Positions 1 through 9,126 of a stretch of 64,000 nucleotides of DNA are shown piece by piece. Position 1 is the first letter of the stretch. The number at the start of each line of letters is the position of its first letter. Where the stretch lies: the NCBI GenBank assembly GCA_016286535.1, contig JAEESZ010000001.1, positions 124,001 to 188,000 on the forward strand, given 5' to 3'. The position numbers were made by a program, and so were the translations under genes. Source of the DNA: Treponema sp. (GTDB lineage Bacteria; Spirochaetota; Spirochaetia; Treponematales; Treponemataceae). Under the pieces are notes generated by a model. That model searched no databases. It had not been told where the DNA came from and worked only from the letters and a program-made list of their open reading frames with translations.

Positions 1-702
1 AAAGTTACACAGTCAAAGCCGAGCAGTTTTGCTTCGTATTCCCTGTCTAATGGTAAGGTGGAACCTGCAAGAGCACAGGCACCTATAGGTGAAATATTTA
101 TTCTTTTTAAGCTGTCTTCCAGTCTTTCGAAGTCTCTTTTAAGCATCCAGGCCCAGGCCAGAAGATGATGAGCCAGAGTTACAGGCTGGGCATGCTGCAT
201 ATGAGTAAAGCCAGGAATAAAAGACAATTTATGTTCTTTTGCAATATCAACAAGAGCCTGAATGAGTTTTAAAATATTATCCTGTAATAAAGGAATTGCA
301 TGACGTAAGTAAAGTCTTTCATCTAAAGCAATCTGATCATTTCGGCTTCGGCCGGTATGAACTTTTTTACCTGCTTCGCCAATTCTATCTGTAAGGGTTG
401 CTTCAATAAAAGAATGAATATCTTCTGCAGAATAATCTATTTTTAAGTTTCCGCTTTCAAGGTCTTTTTTTATACTTTTTAAGCCTTCTACAATTTCTTG
501 GGCTTCTTTATCTGAAATGATTTTTGAATGGGCAAGCATTGTGGCGTGGGCAATACTTCCTTCAATATCATCAAAAGCCATTCTTTCGTCTACAAAAATA
601 GAAGTTTCAAATGCAACTGCTTCTGCATCCGGACCTTCCTTAAATCTTCCATGCCATAAAGCAGCATGGTTATCCTGTGTAATTGTTCCGTGTTGACTCA
701 TA
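1..702 (-). CDS. argH: argininosuccinate lyase, N-terminal part (cut by window edge)
   Basis: Cleaves argininosuccinate to arginine and fumarate, the last step of arginine synthesis, in the cytoplasm. The reading frame is open from the start codon to the window edge and is absent from the ORF track because its stop lies outside. The 234 residues match the family from its start: an LWHGRF segment near residue 15, a VHTGRSRNDQ segment near 115 (substrate contacts) and a FTHMQHAQP segment near 160 containing the conserved His. The GSSxMPxKxNP signature would fall outside the window. There is no Shine-Dalgarno before the ATG; a TATAAT box ends 9 nt upstream, so the mRNA may be leaderless. Identification is firm; the rest of the gene cannot be judged. 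Confidence 0.95.
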
Positions 703-711
703 TATTTAAAA

Positions 712-717
712 TTATAT
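712..717 (-). promoter_or_regulatory. putative -10 box of argH, leaderless arrangement
   Basis: TATAAT on the minus strand, separated from the argH ATG by 9 nt, with no Shine-Dalgarno in between. No convincing -35 was seen. The surrounding DNA is very AT-rich, so a chance match is possible. Confidence 0.4.
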
Positions 718-750
718 TAAATTTTGCAATATGTGTAAATTAGATAAAAA

Positions 751-800
751 AAACAAAAAAAAAGACTGCACTCCGGAATCATCTTCCTGAAGTACAGTCC
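751..800 (-). terminator. Rho-independent terminator after the cassette 1 binding protein
   Basis: Imperfect inverted repeat GACTGCACTCCGGA / TCCTGAAGTACAGTC with a 7-nt loop, followed on the minus strand by a long, once-interrupted T run. It lies just past the stop of the 828..2246 gene and closes cassette 1. Confidence 0.85.
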
Positions 801-827
801 TTTATTAAAAGTTATGATTTATATAAC

Positions 828-2246
828 TTAGCGGTTACATTCATCAACAAGAGCCTGCCACTGGTTTTTAGCACCTTCCCAAGCTTCTGCTGGTGTCATA
901 TATCCACCTGTAATACCCCAAATCATATCTCCCTGGCTTAAACCAGAAATAAGTGTATCGAAACGTGGGTTAGCTGTTTTAGCCATTAATTCAAGTGTTT
1001 CATCTACAGCACGTGAATCACGGAATCCAGCGTAGTAACCTTCTTTCCAAGAATCTGGTTCATCATATCCTGGAACATCTTCGAGCCAGAGGTCAACTGC
1101 TTTAGCAATTTTTTCTGCACGTTTGTCATCATAGCAAGATGGGATTACACACATGTTTGTATCGTGAATAGTCTTGTATACACCGTCTCCATGAGGTCCC
1201 AGTGGGAAACATACGAATCCCCAGTCGTCTGCCATCTGAGCAAAACGTCCACCTGGCTGTGCATTGTATTCCTGGTCAGCTAAGAATGCTGTTTCACCAT
1301 TAATGAATGCTGTGTAGAAGTAATCCCAGTTAGCACCTTCTGCCTGTGGTAACTGATAGTTCTGCCACATTTTCTGGATCCAGTTCCATGCTTCCATAGA
1401 GTTTTCTGAACCTGCATCGAGATAATATTTTCCGCTTGAATCACGTTTTACAATTCCGCCACCGTTTGAATCGAGTGCTGAATATGTAAATTCTGTGTTG
1501 AATGAAGACATAGCATACTGATCGATTACACCATCGTTATCTGTATCGCGTGTCATTTTCTTACACATTTCTTCGAAAACAGCCCATGTCCATTTTCCAG
1601 ATTTCTGAAGATCATATGGAAGATCTGGATCATATCCGTTTTCTTCAAGAATTCTCTTGTTAAAGAACATACCGTTCTTTGGTTCTGGTTTTCCCCAGTT
1701 GAATGCATAGAATGAGTCGCCTTTAGCGAGTTTCATTACAGCACCCTGATCATATTTTGCAGCGTTATGGTAATCTACAGATTTGATTTTTGACAAATCG
1801 TAGAATAAGTTAGCTTTTACACCTGTAACAGCTGAACGTCCATCAATAATAAATACGTAGTTTTCTTCACCGCCAGTGATACAGAAGTTTGTTACAAACT
1901 GTGGGTTTGAACCCCATCCAGAAACTGCTTTCTGAACAACGTTTACATTGTAAACATCATTTGTAAACTGTCTCCATGTAGCCAAATCTTCCTGCTGTTT
2001 TGAGTTTGGAGCAGCGTCAGGATTTGTCCACCAGTCACCTACGATTACGTCCATTTTTTTGAAGTTGAAAACTTTACCTGATTCATCTGTTTGAATTGTA
2101 ACAGCCTCATATTCAGGATTTTCTTCGACCATAGTTGCCAAGGCTTTTTCTGCTTTAGCTTTTGATCCGCCACCACCACAAGATACAACTGTCATAGAAA
2201 GAAGAACAGCTGACATTGCGAGTAATGAACCAGCAATTTTTTTCAT
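828..2246 (-). CDS. sugar ABC transporter substrate-binding lipoprotein (cassette 1, importer B)
   Basis: Family 1 extracellular solute-binding protein of 472 aa that should capture an oligosaccharide for the adjacent permease pair. The N-terminus is a lipoprotein signal ending in VVSC (Cys23) followed by a Gly-rich linker, so it is probably tethered in the periplasm. Typical features follow: WTNPDA near 73, a DTDNDGVIDQ-type segment near 235, and an aromatic-rich second lobe. AAGGAG precedes the ATG. It is last in cassette 1 and is separated from the upstream permease by a hairpin and an apparent promoter of its own, which would let it be made in excess over the permeases. Substrate unknown. 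Unlike its cassette 2 counterpart (570 aa), it has no extra C-terminal domain. Confidence 0.9.
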   Translation of the reverse strand: MKKIAGSLLAMSAVLLSMTVVSCGGGGSKAKAEKALATMVEENPEYEAVTIQTDESGKVFNFKKMDVIVGDWWTNPDAAPNSKQQEDLATWRQFTNDVYNVNVVQKAVSGWGSNPQFVTNFCITGGEENYVFIIDGRSAVTGVKANLFYDLSKIKSVDYHNAAKYDQGAVMKLAKGDSFYAFNWGKPEPKNGMFFNKRILEENGYDPDLPYDLQKSGKWTWAVFEEMCKKMTRDTDNDGVIDQYAMSSFNTEFTYSALDSNGGGIVKRDSSGKYYLDAGSENSMEAWNWIQKMWQNYQLPQAEGANWDYFYTAFINGETAFLADQEYNAQPGGRFAQMADDWGFVCFPLGPHGDGVYKTIHDTNMCVIPSCYDDKRAEKIAKAVDLWLEDVPGYDEPDSWKEGYYAGFRDSRAVDETLELMAKTANPRFDTLISGLSQGDMIWGITGGYMTPAEAWEGAKNQWQALVDECNR

Positions 2247-2282
2247 AAAAATACTCCTTAATTTTTTATATATCTACTTTTA

Positions 2283-2291
2283 ATTATATCA
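2283..2291 (-). promoter_or_regulatory. extended -10 promoter for the cassette 1 binding protein
   Basis: TGATATAAT on the minus strand, a perfect TGn-extended -10, about 37 nt upstream of the ATG at 2246. It gives a leader of about 30 nt containing the AAGGAG ribosome binding site. Confidence 0.55.
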
Positions 2292-2306
2292 CCAATAAAA
2301 TAAAAG

Positions 2307-2360
2307 ACAATTTTTTTTTAGGAGATTTCTTCTATTAAGCAAAATCCCCTAAAAAATTGT
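2307..2360 (-). terminator. long hairpin between permease and binding-protein genes
   Basis: An inverted repeat of about 20 nt per arm, ACAATTTTTTAGG.GATTTT against AAATC.CCTAAAAAA..TTGT, separated by about 12 nt. It starts at the permease stop codon. The A/T arms allow termination, attenuation or 3'-end stabilisation; which one cannot be told from sequence. Confidence 0.55.
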
Positions 2361-3355
2361 TACATCTTAACACCAGTAGAAGCAAGACTTTCAACAAAGA
2401 GTCTCTGGCAGAAGAGGTAGAGGATAATTAAAGGAATTATCATCAAAAGAATACCAGTAGAAAGAATTGCATTTGAATATCCTACAGATGCCATGGCACT
2501 TGCACCATATAAACCGCTTAAATAGGTTCCTAAACGTTCTGTTAATCCCGAAATCTGTGTAGAGAGGAGTTTGATTTTTCCTAAGAAAAGGTCTGTATAG
2601 AAAGAATCTGTCCACTGCCATACAAAAGAGAAAAGGAAACAAGAAGTTAAGATTGGTTTTGCACCAGGAATCATAATCTTAAAGAAAGTTGCGAATGGTC
2701 CGCAGCCGTCTACATAAGCAGCCTCTTCCAGTTCGAATGGGAAGCCCATAAAGAACTGACGGATCATAAAGATGTAAAGACCATTTTTAAGTCCCATACA
2801 GCCAAGACACATCAAAAGATATGGCACCATAGAAGAACTTAAATTAAGCTTCAATCCAAGCAGATTAAAATAGCGGAAGTGAAGGAACAAAGAGGTAGAA
2901 ATTGTCTGTGGAGGAATAACGATGATTAAGATTACACAGAAGAACCAGAATCTTTTTAAAGGGAACTGGAATCTTGAAAAACCGTATCCTACAAGAGAAC
3001 AAACAAAAACTTCAATTACAGAAACTAAGGCAGAAACCCAGATTGTATTGAAGAGAGAAAGCTTATATTCCATCAATAAGTTTGTAATTCGCCAGTTACT
3101 TACAGAAAAGTGCTTTGGAACCAGAATAATTGTAGTATCATAAAGGTCTTTTTCAGCCATAAAACTGATTGCAATTTTATTTAAGATTGGCTGAATAATC
3201 ATAAAGCACATTCCAAACAATAGAATTAATCTAAAGATAGAAATTGCATATTTTTTAGAAGTTTCTTTTAATAAAACTCCGCCAGATGCTTCATTACGTT
3301 CCCAGAAAGAACGTTTTTCTACAACTGCTGCTGTTGGTTTTTTATTTTTAGTCAT
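2360..3355 (-). CDS. ABC sugar permease, MalG/LplC type (cassette 1, importer B)
   Basis: Inner-membrane permease of 331 aa with six predicted membrane segments, the first near 43-60 after a charged N-terminal tail. The EAA loop that docks the ATPase is clear at about 210-230 (EEAAYVDGCGPFATFFKIMIP). It pairs with the MalF-type permease encoded just upstream, with an 8-bp overlap that suggests translational coupling. Its closest relative in the window is the 22158..23132 permease of cassette 2, which carries nearly the same EEAAYVDGC motif. No ATPase gene is adjacent. Substrate unknown; probably an oligosaccharide. Confidence 0.93.
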   Translation of the reverse strand: MTKNKKPTAAVVEKRSFWERNEASGGVLLKETSKKYAISIFRLILLFGMCFMIIQPILNKIAISFMAEKDLYDTTIILVPKHFSVSNWRITNLLMEYKLSLFNTIWVSALVSVIEVFVCSLVGYGFSRFQFPLKRFWFFCVILIIVIPPQTISTSLFLHFRYFNLLGLKLNLSSSMVPYLLMCLGCMGLKNGLYIFMIRQFFMGFPFELEEAAYVDGCGPFATFFKIMIPGAKPILTSCFLFSFVWQWTDSFYTDLFLGKIKLLSTQISGLTERLGTYLSGLYGASAMASVGYSNAILSTGILLMIIPLIILYLFCQRLFVESLASTGVKM

Positions 3356-4283
3356 AGTTGTATACCACCTTAGAAATAATTAGCGAACTTAAGCCTATTA
3401 ACAACATACAAACAACAAAGTAAATCCAGGCAAGTGCAGAAGAGTAACCATAATTCAACTGAATTACCATCTGATTATTGATTTTTTCCATAATCTTGTT
3501 ATCGGTCTTCATAAAGAAGTCAACGATTGTGTAAATCCAGCAAACAAGCATTAAAGGGCTTACCATTGGAACTGTAATTTTCCAAAGGCTTTCCCATGCT
3601 GTACAACCTTCCATATCGGCAGCTTCATACATACTTGGAGATATGTTCTGTAAACCAGAAAGGAAGATAATAATCTGAATACCAGATGCCATTGCAACTT
3701 CGTAAATAGAATCGATTACTTCAAACAAGGTTTTGAAAATCTTTCCACTAGGACCATTTACACCACCGGCATTTGAAAGAAGAATATCTTCCAGAACCTG
3801 GGTAATTGAGTTAGAGTTTCCTGCTTCTTCAATTGTAGCCTTTAACTGCTGCATTAAAGTATTGTTGTATTCAAGTCCAACAAGTACACCAGAAGAAAGA
3901 ATTACAGTAAGGAAGAAGATAGAACGAGCAAGAGCCCTACCCTTAAACTTCTGATTTAAGATTAAGGCAACGAAGAAACTGAATACAATTGTAGCCAGAG
4001 ATCTTACGAACATCTGGATAATAGCCTCAGTTAACATTCGGTTGAACTCAGGGTCAATTCTAAAAGCACGATTATAGTTTGCAAAATTATTCCAGTTTAA
4101 CTTGAAGCCGGAATTAGAAATTACAACCTCGCAGAAACTCATTCTTAATGATTCAAACATAGGTTTAACCATAAAGAAGAGGAATCCCAAAATAAATGGT
4201 AATATAAAAATATATCCGTATAATGCACGTCTTTTTGTAAGACCTACATTTTTAGATTTTTTAGGTAACTTAAGTTTAGGCAT
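3348..4283 (-). CDS. ABC sugar permease, MalF/LplB type (cassette 1, importer B)
   Basis: Inner-membrane permease of 311 aa forming a heterodimer with the 2360..3355 product. The N-terminal tail is basic and is followed by a membrane segment starting YGYIFILPFILGFLFF. The EAA loop reads MYEAADMEGCTAWESLWKI near residue 222. AGGAGGT precedes the ATG, which lies 1 bp after the stop of the DUF5696-like gene. It corresponds in order and motif to 23145..24053 in cassette 2. Confident as a transporter subunit; the substrate is not evident. Confidence 0.92.
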   Translation of the reverse strand: MPKLKLPKKSKNVGLTKRRALYGYIFILPFILGFLFFMVKPMFESLRMSFCEVVISNSGFKLNWNNFANYNRAFRIDPEFNRMLTEAIIQMFVRSLATIVFSFFVALILNQKFKGRALARSIFFLTVILSSGVLVGLEYNNTLMQQLKATIEEAGNSNSITQVLEDILLSNAGGVNGPSGKIFKTLFEVIDSIYEVAMASGIQIIIFLSGLQNISPSMYEAADMEGCTAWESLWKITVPMVSPLMLVCWIYTIVDFFMKTDNKIMEKINNQMVIQLNYGYSSALAWIYFVVCMLLIGLSSLIISKVVYNYD

Positions 4284-4284
4284 T

Positions 4285-6963
4285 CTATTTTACCTCCTGC
4301 ACTACTTTGTAATCGCGAGCAGGAATTACAAGTCCTGAATCTGTTACAAAATCAACATAACCAAAGTTTACAAAAACTTTATAACCGTTATCAAAGCTTG
4401 TTGCAGTTACAGATTCATTAACATAAGTATGATCAGTAATACAACTGTTTGCTACAGGTCCAATTTCCTTATTATAGCGGCTATAAATCTGATTAATCTG
4501 TTCCTTCCAGGTGTCAAAACAAGCAGCATAGTATTCTGTGTAGTTTGTTTCCTGAAGTTTCATTTCAGATTCGTTCATAACTGTAAAGAAGAGGCCTGCA
4601 CCTGTTTCTGCAGATTCAAGTACAATCTGATTCTTTTCATAACCAAGGTTTACAGCAGAACCTGAATAGTTTTTATATCCGTGTAAAGCTATCTGATAGA
4701 ATGGAACGGTAAGGTCAATAATTGAATAAGAGTTTCCATGGAAATCCATGTTTGTAATAAAGTCTACATTATTCAAGGCATAGTCATTACCTGAATTAAT
4801 CATAATCTTAAGACCCTTATCTTTTGCATCCTTCATTTTTTCGATCTGCATATTCTTAGATGCACTTCTGCTTACAGGTCTGTCATCATTATAATCTGCA
4901 CTTAAGATACTTCCGTTATCTCTGTAAGAAATACCGTCAAGGCCATATTTCAGGGCAGTTTTAGTAAATAAATCTGCTGATTTAGCACTTACATAAGGAT
5001 TAAGGTAGAAATATGAATCCTGAGTATGAAGTTTTCCGTACCATACAGGAGAGTATTTGTTTAATTCACAAACTTCAGAACTTACAAATCTTGCCGGTGT
5101 ACTGTAGCGGTTGAAGCCGTCAAATATTCCGGAACGGTAAGCAAACTGCATTGAACCGTCAAGATAGATATTTGCAGATAAATCTTTTGTCTTTTCAATT
5201 AATTTATTAAAGCCTTTTTTACCACCAAGAGTATCGATAAGCTTGAACTTATTAAAGATTTTCTGGCTGATACCGCCATTAAAGAAACCTGAAAGTTTGT
5301 AATTTACATTCTTAAAGCCTAATTCTTCTACCTGATTGATAATATCTGCAGCCTGATCATAAGTTGTAAGCTGATAAGGTTTAGTCTTTGGCATACCTGC
5401 TACCTGCTGAACTTTATCAACTGCACCAATGATTTCGATTGCTAAAGGAGAAGATTCATTATTAAGCTTTTTCTGATCTGCAAATAATACTTTCTGATAT
5501 TCTTTAGCCATATCAACATAAGAATTAGAATTAATGAAAGAATATACCTGGGTAATAGATTCACCCTTAGGAAGATTTGCTTCATAAGCGTACTGAGCAG
5601 AAGTATTTCTTGAAGAAACTTCATACTGTTCACCGTGAATCATCTTATAATCTGCACGAATGTAGTTATAATTTCCTAATTTACCGGCAATTTCTGCTGT
5701 AATACCTGCATATTCAGCACCGTTTTTAATAACTGTTATGAATGATGATTCTTCAAAAGCTTCTCCAAATACAGGATAAGCAATCTTTGTTTCTGTAATA
5801 ACAGCCTTACGGTCTATACCGTAATCCCAGCCGTAAAGATCAGCATAATAGCCGTTCTGTTTTGTTTTACCGTTATTAAAGTAAATTAAACTTCCGCCCC
5901 CCTCTGGAACAAGCATAAAGCCGTTTTCGCCTTCAGTTGAAGCTCCAAAGTAAGGAAGTACAGAAAGCTGTATTATAGGATAAGCATGTTTATAAGCAAT
6001 TTCGTCAAATGGAACATCTACAAGAAGTTTATTGCCGTCAAGTTTGTATACAATAGAAATATTGAAAGCAGGAACTTCTTTTTCATTCTTTTCTTTATAG
6101 ATTTCCTTATATTTTGCATAATCTTCATTTGTAAATCCGATTCTGTCAAAAATATCTTCACAACTTTCCTTTAAGTAGTTATTTAATGGATCAAATACCA
6201 GATAGAGCTTATTTTTCTCTAAGTCCGGATATTTTTCCAGCATTTCTGCCTTGTTATCAGCAAGTTTTTTTACATCAACAAGTTTGTAACAGCGTTTTGT
6301 AATTACGTTCTGTTCATCTTTTGTCATTTTTGAAAGGAATACTTTCATATCCGGTTCATAAATTGCCAGAGGATATCTGTAAACTCTTTCAATCTGACCG
6401 ATTGTGTAATTAACTGTTACAGAATCAGCTGTTTTTTCAATAGAATAAAAGTCCTTATCTACTGAATAAGTCTTTGTATCATAAATATTATCTACACCGT
6501 TTTCTGTAGAATATTTAATAAGAAGACTTGAGTTCATGTAGTTCTTTTCTTTGGCAAGAGCAATAGGATCATTTTCTGCACCAGCTGGTGAAGATGACCA
6601 TACTCTTCCTGTGTCTTTCTGTGTAACAGTAAAGTTTGTAGTAAGAGGATCAAGTACAAACTTTAATTTGCTGTTTTCAAGAACATAATCAGAAACATTT
6701 TCCTTGTCTTCTTCAAAGTTATAGAATGCAAAAGGAAGATCTTTTACATTAGAAACATCTATAAGTCTAAGAACAATGTAAGTTGCAAATGCAATAAAAG
6801 CAGCTAAGAAACCAATTGCAATCCAGTTACCAACAGTTGGTTTATGGAATTCGAAGGTTTTTGTCTTCATTGGTTTTGGACGGCCAATATAACCTTCAGG
6901 CATTTTTGATTTTTTTGGAGTTTTAGGTGCTTTTTCTTTCTTTATTTTTTCTTTCTTTTCCAT
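4285..6963 (-). CDS. membrane-anchored DUF5696-like protein, possible glycan-acting TIM barrel (cassette 1)
   Basis: Large protein of 892 aa from the start chosen here. The ORF track begins 9 nt earlier at a GTG, but AGGTG sits at the right distance for the ATG at 6963. A Lys-rich cytoplasmic tail of about 47 residues is followed by one membrane helix (WIAIGFLAAFIAFATYIV), then a large extracytoplasmic part. Residues ~310-500 look beta-rich (FMLVPEGGGSLIYFNNG near 360). Residues ~540-790 have the rhythm of a TIM barrel, with SGFFNGG and GISYRDNGS segments whose acidic residues could be catalytic. From memory of the family this resembles DUF5696, which lies next to LplB/YtcP-type permeases in Firmicutes; no biochemical function is known to me. 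Cassette 2 encodes a signal-peptide version of the same protein. Confidence 0.75.
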   Translation of the reverse strand: MEKKEKIKKEKAPKTPKKSKMPEGYIGRPKPMKTKTFEFHKPTVGNWIAIGFLAAFIAFATYIVLRLIDVSNVKDLPFAFYNFEEDKENVSDYVLENSKLKFVLDPLTTNFTVTQKDTGRVWSSSPAGAENDPIALAKEKNYMNSSLLIKYSTENGVDNIYDTKTYSVDKDFYSIEKTADSVTVNYTIGQIERVYRYPLAIYEPDMKVFLSKMTKDEQNVITKRCYKLVDVKKLADNKAEMLEKYPDLEKNKLYLVFDPLNNYLKESCEDIFDRIGFTNEDYAKYKEIYKEKNEKEVPAFNISIVYKLDGNKLLVDVPFDEIAYKHAYPIIQLSVLPYFGASTEGENGFMLVPEGGGSLIYFNNGKTKQNGYYADLYGWDYGIDRKAVITETKIAYPVFGEAFEESSFITVIKNGAEYAGITAEIAGKLGNYNYIRADYKMIHGEQYEVSSRNTSAQYAYEANLPKGESITQVYSFINSNSYVDMAKEYQKVLFADQKKLNNESSPLAIEIIGAVDKVQQVAGMPKTKPYQLTTYDQAADIINQVEELGFKNVNYKLSGFFNGGISQKIFNKFKLIDTLGGKKGFNKLIEKTKDLSANIYLDGSMQFAYRSGIFDGFNRYSTPARFVSSEVCELNKYSPVWYGKLHTQDSYFYLNPYVSAKSADLFTKTALKYGLDGISYRDNGSILSADYNDDRPVSRSASKNMQIEKMKDAKDKGLKIMINSGNDYALNNVDFITNMDFHGNSYSIIDLTVPFYQIALHGYKNYSGSAVNLGYEKNQIVLESAETGAGLFFTVMNESEMKLQETNYTEYYAACFDTWKEQINQIYSRYNKEIGPVANSCITDHTYVNESVTATSFDNGYKVFVNFGYVDFVTDSGLVIPARDYKVVQEVK

Positions 6964-6975
6964 ATCAATCACCTA

Positions 6976-7653
6976 TCAGTTTAATCTGAACATAATTTCT
7001 CGACCAAGAGAAACGAAATATGCAACACCCTGAGAAATCATACTGAAGAACAATAGCATAATAAAAATAAATACTAACATTCCAAAAATTGTGATTACTG
7101 TAAACAAAAGTGTTTTTGCAAATCCGTATTGATGAATCATCATCATGGCCATAAAGATTAACATTGCACACCATAACAATGAAATTGAATCAAATACTGA
7201 ATAGAAGGTACCTTCATCTCTTGTAATAAAAAGACTTACAATGATTAATGGAATCTGAATAAGTGGATAAGGAGTAAGAGCATAAGCTGTTCCCTTATAA
7301 ACATCACCTAAATGACCTTTTCCATCAAAAAGTGTTGTACAAGCCCAGTTACAAATACAGAAAATTGACAATGGAAGAAGAATTGTAGCAATTTCCATGA
7401 AGATATTTACTTTTTCCCAGTTTACATTATTAAAAAGGAAACTGGTAAAGTGCAACTTCCAGATGTGGGTAAGAAGAGTAAGTAAAACGATGAAGTTTGC
7501 AGCTGAATATGAACCTCTCTTAGCGTGAATTAAATCCCACATACCATCTGCCGGATGAAAAATTACGTAAAGAGAATATTTTAATGTTTTACCAAAATGG
7601 ATGTATGTTTCTTTTTGGCTTAGTTTACTTAATTTTTTAGTTAGATAACTCAT
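6976..7653 (-). CDS. Yip1-like multi-pass membrane protein (cassette 1)
   Basis: 225 aa with about five membrane helices between residues 50 and 215. The preceding segment FHPADGMWDLIHAKRGS (near 52) and the CNWACTTLFDGKG loop (near 112) are typical of the bacterial Yip1-like family, whose role is unknown. Start and stop overlap as ATGA with the NHL/TPR gene, so translation is coupled. In cassette 2 the equivalent domain is the C-terminal third of one polypeptide (TNWALCTLQDGKG), showing that the NHL/TPR and Yip1 parts work together. A regulatory or scaffolding role at the transporter is inference. Confidence 0.75.
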   Translation of the reverse strand: MSYLTKKLSKLSQKETYIHFGKTLKYSLYVIFHPADGMWDLIHAKRGSYSAANFIVLLTLLTHIWKLHFTSFLFNNVNWEKVNIFMEIATILLPLSIFCICNWACTTLFDGKGHLGDVYKGTAYALTPYPLIQIPLIIVSLFITRDEGTFYSVFDSISLLWCAMLIFMAMMMIHQYGFAKTLLFTVITIFGMLVFIFIMLLFFSMISQGVAYFVSLGREIMFRLN

Positions 7654-9122
7654 AATGATCTAAGCTCCTGTTTGAATGCCTTAACCTTCTTATGAATGAA
7701 AGGCACAAGAATAAGAACTACAACAATTACTAAAACCCACCAGAGATTTGCTTCAATCCAGTCCTTGCGGTAGTACTGGAAGGCTTTAGAATAATTCTTT
7801 TTATCGCGTTTTAATTTGAAATAGCGGATTGCATCTTCATATTTTTCCTGGCGGAAGCAGGCTTTTCCAAGACCAATGTAAGCCAGATCATAGTTTCCGT
7901 TCTGTTTAAGAACTTCGCCCCAGATTTCTGCAGATTCATCGTATCTGCCCTGAGCATACATTTCAGTTGCATCATAAATTAAATCGCCGTAAGAAGTTGG
8001 AGTAAATACAGTAATAGAAGCATTCTGAGAATCAAGAACAAAAAGATCACGACCAATATGTTCTATTGCAGAAGGAGCACGGAAATAACCGTCGATATTA
8101 CCTCTGTTACCGAAGGCAAACAAAAGCAGGCCCTGATTATTATAGGCAAAAAGGCGGCCGCGTGATTCATCTACAGCAATGTAAACTTCGTTTTCTAAAA
8201 CTGTAATATCTGTAAAGTGTGAAGGCTCTTTAATACCAGCAGCGTTATCCCACTGTAAATCGCCGATTGGAGGATAATCTCCGTTCTTTACAAGAATATC
8301 ATTTCCAAGAGCATTAAGACGTCTGATTGGTTTTGCTACGTCAGATTTAAGGTCCCACTGCTCGAAAGTTTTTGTAACGGCATAAAGGAAGCCTTCGTGA
8401 TCCATGTAAACATTTGAATATTCTGTAGGAACAAAAGATTCCATCTGTTCTCGCTGAGCACGGGTAGCAAACTTTTTCCATAAATAGTCAGTCCAGTCAA
8501 ACTTTACGTTTGAAGCTCCAAAGAAGCCCTGGAAAGTTCCGTCGTATTCGTACTTAATAAAACCTTTGTTTACGTTCTTTGCAAGAACATAAGCACGGCC
8601 TTTTGAATCTGCAACAACCTTCTGAGGATAGAAAACCTTTCCTTTTTCGTAGGTTGGATCATCAGGTTCAACAAAAGAAAGAAGATAATTCCAGTCTTTA
8701 TCGCATTTTACAACACGTCCGTTATTTGTATCTGCTACAAAGATTGAGCCGTCTTCTTTGTTTACAAAAACATCAGAAGGGCCGCTGAAGGTTTCAATTA
8801 CCTGACCATTTGAATTAAAACTTGTAATTACTTTGCTTAAAGTAAGTACTTTATTATCTGAATATACTAATTCAACAATACGATCATTATCTGTATCTGC
8901 AAGGTAAACTTTGTTACCGATGCAGAAAAGACTCTGTGGAGTTCCAAGAGGTTTATCAAGTTTTAAGTCATCTGCGTAAAGAACATGAGAAACCCTGTAA
9001 ACATCTGGTGATTTTTCTACTTCACCCCAATAATCGTAAATATAAGCATCAGCTTTTGCAAAAAGTCCTGCACAGAAAGTGAAAAGACTTGCTACTGTAA
9101 ATAATATTTTTCGTCTATTCAT
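7650..9122 (-). CDS. secreted NHL-repeat/TPR protein with C-terminal membrane anchor (cassette 1)
   Basis: 490 aa from the start chosen here (ATG at 9122). The ORF track start lies inside the preceding permease gene and would hide the signal sequence MNRRKILFTVASLFTF, and AAGGA precedes 9122. After the signal come several NHL/beta-propeller blades (YLADTDNDRIVEL, IFVADTNNGRVVKC, LFVLDSQNASITVF), then two TPR-like helices near 390-450 (LAYIGLGKACFRQEKYEDAIRYF), then a C-terminal helix (LWWVLVIVVVLILVPFI) with a basic tail. The propeller should face the periplasm. NHL propellers bind ligands, proteins or RNA, or act as lactonases; no catalytic residues are obvious, so a binding or sensing role is more likely. 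Confidence 0.78.
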   Translation of the reverse strand: MNRRKILFTVASLFTFCAGLFAKADAYIYDYWGEVEKSPDVYRVSHVLYADDLKLDKPLGTPQSLFCIGNKVYLADTDNDRIVELVYSDNKVLTLSKVITSFNSNGQVIETFSGPSDVFVNKEDGSIFVADTNNGRVVKCDKDWNYLLSFVEPDDPTYEKGKVFYPQKVVADSKGRAYVLAKNVNKGFIKYEYDGTFQGFFGASNVKFDWTDYLWKKFATRAQREQMESFVPTEYSNVYMDHEGFLYAVTKTFEQWDLKSDVAKPIRRLNALGNDILVKNGDYPPIGDLQWDNAAGIKEPSHFTDITVLENEVYIAVDESRGRLFAYNNQGLLLFAFGNRGNIDGYFRAPSAIEHIGRDLFVLDSQNASITVFTPTSYGDLIYDATEMYAQGRYDESAEIWGEVLKQNGNYDLAYIGLGKACFRQEKYEDAIRYFKLKRDKKNYSKAFQYYRKDWIEANLWWVLVIVVVLILVPFIHKKVKAFKQELRSL

Positions 9123-9126
9123 ACTG

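Noticed and set aside
7640-7660. Frameshift error splitting the NHL/TPR/Yip1 gene
   Set aside because: The ATGA overlap, a basic tail before the stop and a plausible new N-terminus look like two real genes; kept only as a point to verify.
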